Shown here piece by piece: positions 5,441 to 5,881 of a DNA stretch of 5,881 nt. Source of the DNA: DATKYK01 sp034430255 (GTDB lineage: Bacteria > Chloroflexota > Dehalococcoidia > E44-bin15); assembly GCA_034430255.1 (NCBI GenBank), contig DAOUEU010000131.1, positions 1 to 5,881 of the forward strand. Direction: 5' to 3'. The position numbers were made by a program, and so were the translations under genes. Positions within the stretch are counted from its first letter, which is position 1. The number at the start of each line of letters is the position of its first letter. The notes below the pieces were generated by a model. That model had not been told where the DNA came from. It did not search any database and saw only the letters and a program-made list of their open reading frames with translations.

Positions 5441-5881
5441 TCATTTTCCCAGATTCAGAGTATGTCCTAATTTCTTTTGCTTGGTCTCCAAATAACGAAT
5501 GTTGTAAGGGGTAGCTGGGGCTATTAGAGGGACAGTCTCTACTATTTTGATTCCATAGCTTTCCAACCCGATCACCTTCTTGGGATTATTGGTAAGCAAT
5601 CGAATATTATGTACACCCAAGTCAGCTAAAATCTGGGCGCCCACTCCATAGTCTCTCAGATCGGCGCCAAAACCCAAAGCTATATTAGCCTCCACGGTAT
5701 CCATTCCCTGATCCTGAAGAGCATAGGCGCGAAGCTTGTTGTGAAACCCGATACCCCTCCCCTCCTGTCTCATATAAAGAAAAACGCCTCGATCTTCTTT
5801 AGCTATGCTCTCTAAAGCCATTTGAATTTGAGCCCCACAATCGCATCTCAAACTACCAAAGACGTCTCCAGTGAGACATTC
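5441..5881 (-). CDS. ribBA: GTP cyclohydrolase II, C-terminal part of RibA or bifunctional RibBA (5' partial)
   Basis: GTP cyclohydrolase II opens the imidazole ring of GTP, the first committed step of riboflavin synthesis. The frame is open to the right edge; the TTG at 5851 is an internal Leu codon, not a start. The 146 visible residues begin ECLTGDVFGSLRCDCGAQ, with the three zinc-binding cysteines at visible residues 2, 13 and 15, the same 11 and 2 spacing as E. coli Cys54, Cys65 and Cys67. Then come RQEGRGIG, the NKLRAYALQDQGMDTVEAN segment, and RLLTNNPKK for guanine/phosphate binding, ending near TKQKKLGHTLNLGK and TGA 5443-5441. Whether an N-terminal RibB (dihydroxybutanone phosphate synthase) domain is fused cannot be seen, so the symbol could be ribA. 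It is upstream of ribH in the same riboflavin operon. Confidence 0.93.
   Translation of the reverse strand, partial: ECLTGDVFGSLRCDCGAQIQMALESIAKEDRGVFLYMRQEGRGIGFHNKLRAYALQDQGMDTVEANIALGFGADLRDYGVGAQILADLGVHNIRLLTNNPKKVIGLESYGIKIVETVPLIAPATPYNIRYLETKQKKLGHTLNLGK

Overview
The window looks like a piece of an uncultured bacterial genome, most likely Chloroflexota of the Dehalococcoidia type. This placement is an inference. It rests on a stand-alone EF-Tu domain-2 protein of the kind I recall from Dehalococcoides and archaea, together with a secreted mosaic protein carrying non-cellulosomal cohesin and dockerin modules. No taxonomic marker in the window settles it.

Left part (1-2609, + strand): the 3' portion of one very large gene, whose beginning lies outside the window. 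It encodes an extracellular mosaic protein. In order it has the tail of an unidentified N-terminal domain, an IPT/TIG beta-sandwich, a caspase-like (C14/metacaspase) protease domain with an intact His-Cys dyad, three FN3-like modules at an exact 300-bp spacing, a cohesin and a terminal type I dockerin.

Middle (2610-3782): a tyrosine recombinase gene on the minus strand, read toward the large gene. It is broken by a one-base frameshift near its N-terminus and by an in-frame TAA between its catalytic motifs. Just upstream of it, on the same strand, is an intact tRNA-Val(GAC) with encoded CCA and its own promoter. An integrase beside the 3' end of a tRNA is the classic edge of an integrated element. 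I infer that the left part is the inside of a now-immobile island and the tRNA is its right border.

Right part (3783-5881): ordinary chromosomal genes. A two-gene minus-strand operon of unknown function (109 aa, then a 79 aa coiled-coil protein with one CxxC) is driven by a near-consensus sigma-70-type promoter. Back to back with it is the EF-Tu domain-2-like gene with its own promoter and a very strong ribosome binding site. That gene ends inside the 3' end of ribH. On the minus strand, the GTP cyclohydrolase II end of ribA/ribBA (running off the right edge) is followed by ribH (lumazine synthase). RibA/RibBA starts riboflavin synthesis from GTP, and RibH makes the lumazine precursor of riboflavin, so these two are part of a riboflavin operon.
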